From assembly GCA_003224665.1 (NCBI GenBank), contig QHZM01000311.1, forward strand, positions 1 through 7,964: a stretch of 7,964 bases of DNA. Reading direction: 5' to 3'. This DNA is from Acidobacteriota bacterium (GTDB lineage Bacteria; Acidobacteriota; Terriglobia; UBA7540). Below the pieces are notes generated by a model, which saw only the letters and a list, made by a program, of their open reading frames with translations, ran no database searches and was not told the DNA's origin. This document shows positions 6,238 through 7,964 of this stretch, piece after piece. The position numbers and the translations under genes were made by a program. The first letter of the stretch is position 1, and the number at the start of each line of letters is the position of its first letter.

Positions 6238-7683
6238 TCAGGCGGCGCGTTTGGCTGAAATAAAGCTCGCTGCCCAGCCTGCCGCGAACGTGACGGTGGT
6301 GCCGATGGCAACGTACCACGTCCAGGCGACGGATGTAAATTTGATAACGTAAACCAATGTACTCAGCCCAAGCAGCGCGCCGACGAGCGCGCCGGAGCTT
6401 GTCGCGCGCCGGGTGAGGACTCCGAGCAGGAATATCCCCAGCATGCTGCCGTAAGGGACGGAGGCGATGGTGAGGGCAAGCTCGAGCACGCTCTTATGAA
6501 GATTTTGCGCGAGGAGCGCGATGAGCACGAGGACGGCGCCCCAAACGAGCGTCATGCGCCTCGAAACGCGCAGGTAGTGCTTCTCATCGGCGTCGGGGCG
6601 GAAAAAAGGCTTGTAGAAGTCCACCACCGAGCTCGACGCTAAAGCGTTGAAAGCGGCGCTCAAGTTTGCCATGGCCGCCGCGAGAATGGCGGCAATCAGA
6701 AGGCCGGCGAAACCCGGGGGGAGCTGGGTCACGACGAAAGTCGGAAAGATATGGTCGGGGCGTGCAAAGGGGGTTGCGGGAGGAAATTGCCTGTAAAAGG
6801 CGAACAGAGTCGCGCCCACGAATAAGAACAGGCTGAATTGGAAGAGAATCACGAAGCCGCTCGAGATGAGGGCGGTCTGGCTCTCGACCTTTCCCCGGGC
6901 GGCGAGCAGGCGCTGCACGATTAACTGGTCGGTGCCGTGGCTGGCCGTACTGAGGAACGTCCCGCCCACGAGCCCAGACCAGAAGAGATAGGGCTGGTGG
7001 AAGTTGAAGTTGAAATTGAAGACGGCCAGTTTGTTCCCCGCAAGGTGCGCGACGCGGAGGACCTCCGGCAGTCCTCCGGGAATCCGGTGAAGCGCGAGCA
7101 GCAGAGCGAGGACTGTCCCGGACAGGTAAATCGTCAACTGGATGACGTCCGTCCAAATGACGGCCGTGAGCCCGCCCTCGAAAGTGTAAAAGAGCGTCAA
7201 AGCCGTGATGATGAGGACGGAAGCGAGGACTCCGGTCTTGAAGATAACCTCAATGACGATGGAGATGGCGAAGACCCGGACGCCCTCGGCCAGAGCGCGA
7301 GTGGCGAGGAAGAGCGCCGCGGTGAAGACTTTGAGGCCCTTTCCGAAGCGCCGTTCGACGAGCTGGTAGGCGGTGAAAAGGTCGCCCGTAAAATAGCGCG
7401 GGATCAGGAGAAGGCTGACCACAACTCGCGCCACAAGGTAGCCAAAGACAAGCTGCAGAAACCCCAGGTTCGACGCGTAAGCGATCCCGGGAGTGCTGAT
7501 GATGGTCAGGATGCTGGTTTCGGCAGAGACCACCGAAAAGGCGATGGCCCACCACGGGAGGCGCCGGCCGCCGAGGAAGTAATCATGCAGGGTGCGTTGG
7601 CTTCGGCGGAAGTGAGCTCCGAAGAGGGTGATCGCCACCAGGTAGGCGATGACGATCAGCAAGTCGAGCCAGCTAAAAGCCAC
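6238..7683 (-). CDS. Sodium:solute symporter (SSS family)
   Basis: Sodium-driven importer with the LeuT fold in the inner membrane, 481 residues with about 13 hydrophobic helices, a normal length. Recognisable SSS segments are LHDYFLGGRRLPWW (32-45), the TM1-type SAETSILTIISTPG (53-66), GGLTAVIWTDVIQ (170-182, the family signature), SHGTDQLIVQRLLAAR (248-263) and the Ser-rich helix FNALASSSVVDFYK (345-358), which corresponds to the Na2 sodium-site region. Start: GTG at 7683, preceded by GGGAG at 5-nt spacing and by an in-frame TGA directly upstream, so no earlier start is possible. First gene of the minus-strand run; the permease ATG follows 7 bp after its stop. The substrate cannot be read from sequence; a sugar, amino sugar or organic acid is plausible given the NamZ and GH84 neighbours (inference). 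Confidence 0.93.
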   Translation of the reverse strand: MAFSWLDLLIVIAYLVAITLFGAHFRRSQRTLHDYFLGGRRLPWWAIAFSVVSAETSILTIISTPGIAYASNLGFLQLVFGYLVARVVVSLLLIPRYFTGDLFTAYQLVERRFGKGLKVFTAALFLATRALAEGVRVFAISIVIEVIFKTGVLASVLIITALTLFYTFEGGLTAVIWTDVIQLTIYLSGTVLALLLALHRIPGGLPEVLRVAHLAGNKLAVFNFNFNFHQPYLFWSGLVGGTFLSTASHGTDQLIVQRLLAARGKVESQTALISSGFVILFQFSLFLFVGATLFAFYRQFPPATPFARPDHIFPTFVVTQLPPGFAGLLIAAILAAAMANLSAAFNALASSSVVDFYKPFFRPDADEKHYLRVSRRMTLVWGAVLVLIALLAQNLHKSVLELALTIASVPYGSMLGIFLLGVLTRRATSSGALVGALLGLSTLVYVIKFTSVAWTWYVAIGTTVTFAAGWAASFISAKRAA

Positions 7684-7688
7684 TCACG

Positions 7689-7693
7689 CTCCC
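7689..7693 (-). promoter_or_regulatory. Shine-Dalgarno of the symporter
   Basis: GGGAG on the minus strand, 5 nt before the GTG at 7683. An in-frame TGA sits at 7684-7686, so this site and the GTG together fix the start. Confidence 0.65.
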
Positions 7694-7792
7694 GCGCCCC
7701 GCGAAGCCGCTCCGGGTGGCCGGCAACAATTCCGGGTTGCATCGCTCAGGGTGACCACTGATCGCTGAAGGCACGAGGCCAGTTTCACCGCG

Positions 7793-7821
7793 AGTCTAGT
7801 GGAGCGTGTGGAGGGTGTCAA
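7793..7821 (-). promoter_or_regulatory. Sigma70-like promoter for the symporter-permease transcript
   Basis: On the minus strand a perfect -35 TTGACA (7821-7816) is followed after exactly 17 bp by TAGACT (7798-7793), which matches the -10 consensus at 4 of 6 positions. Transcription would start near 7786, giving a leader of about 100 nt before the GTG at 7683. The leader contains a small GCAAC/GTTGC inverted repeat (7723-7740). This is the best promoter match I found in the intergenic regions. The remaining bases to the right edge (7822-7964) show no gene I can support. Confidence 0.6.
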
Positions 7822-7964
7822 GCACGAAGGCCGGCTTGGCTCGATGACGAGACCTACCTCGGGAAAATTCAGCCTCGCCTCGCGGGAGTCACGGTTCCTG
7901 CTATATCATCCGCGCTCAGTATTTCGGAGCCTTACGCTACGGATATTCGCGCTGGCCGGCGCGG

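Noticed and set aside
6937..7761. Plus-strand frame of 274 codons opposite the symporter
   Set aside because: Highly charged, low-complexity antisense of hydrophobic membrane helices; no plausible independent gene.
7899..7964. TATATCAT and an open plus-strand frame running off the right edge, as the promoter and start of a further gene
   Set aside because: There is no matching -35 hexamer, no start codon with a ribosome binding site, and too little sequence to judge.

Overview
The window is GC-rich (about 60% by eye) and bacterial. Its protein repertoire and sequence style fit an environmental Acidobacteriota-type genome: a serine-hydrolase/DUF1343 fusion, a GH84 enzyme with a CBM9-like tail, and a small exported protein of unknown function that feels familiar from that phylum. 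This assignment is inference; there is no rRNA or other phylogenetic marker here.

Layout. Plus strand: the 3' part of a large gene enters from the left edge and ends at 1425. It carries the last ~60 residues of a beta-lactamase-like serine hydrolase fused in frame to a complete DUF1343/NamZ (exo-N-acetylmuramidase, GH171) domain. A 415-bp gap with candidate regulatory sites follows. Then comes a short exported protein of unknown function (1841 to 2246) whose reading frame is broken near its 3' end, followed by a rho-independent terminator. Minus strand, convergent with the above: an SSS-family sodium:solute symporter (7683 to 6238), then 7 bp later an APC-superfamily amino acid permease (6230 to 4988) that has lost an internal segment and shifted frame, then after a ~200-bp gap with palindromes an exported GH84 beta-N-acetylglucosaminidase (about 4773 to 2356). 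A strong sigma70-like promoter (TTGACA, 17 bp, TAGACT) lies about 100 bp upstream of the symporter and points into it.

How the genes may work together (inference). NamZ removes terminal MurNAc from peptidoglycan fragments and GH84 enzymes remove terminal beta-GlcNAc. In Bacillus subtilis the beta-lactamase-like AmiE (YbbE) strips the peptide from MurNAc and is encoded beside NamZ (YbbC). Here the two activities appear joined in one polypeptide. With a sugar-type or organic-acid-type symporter and an amino acid permease alongside, the locus looks like a compact cell-wall or amino-sugar scavenging cluster. Most of the serine hydrolase domain lies outside the window. The permease is probably non-functional as written, unless its lesion and the frameshift in the small gene are assembly or sequencing errors. 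I see no CRISPR array, tRNA, rRNA, insertion sequence or phage gene.
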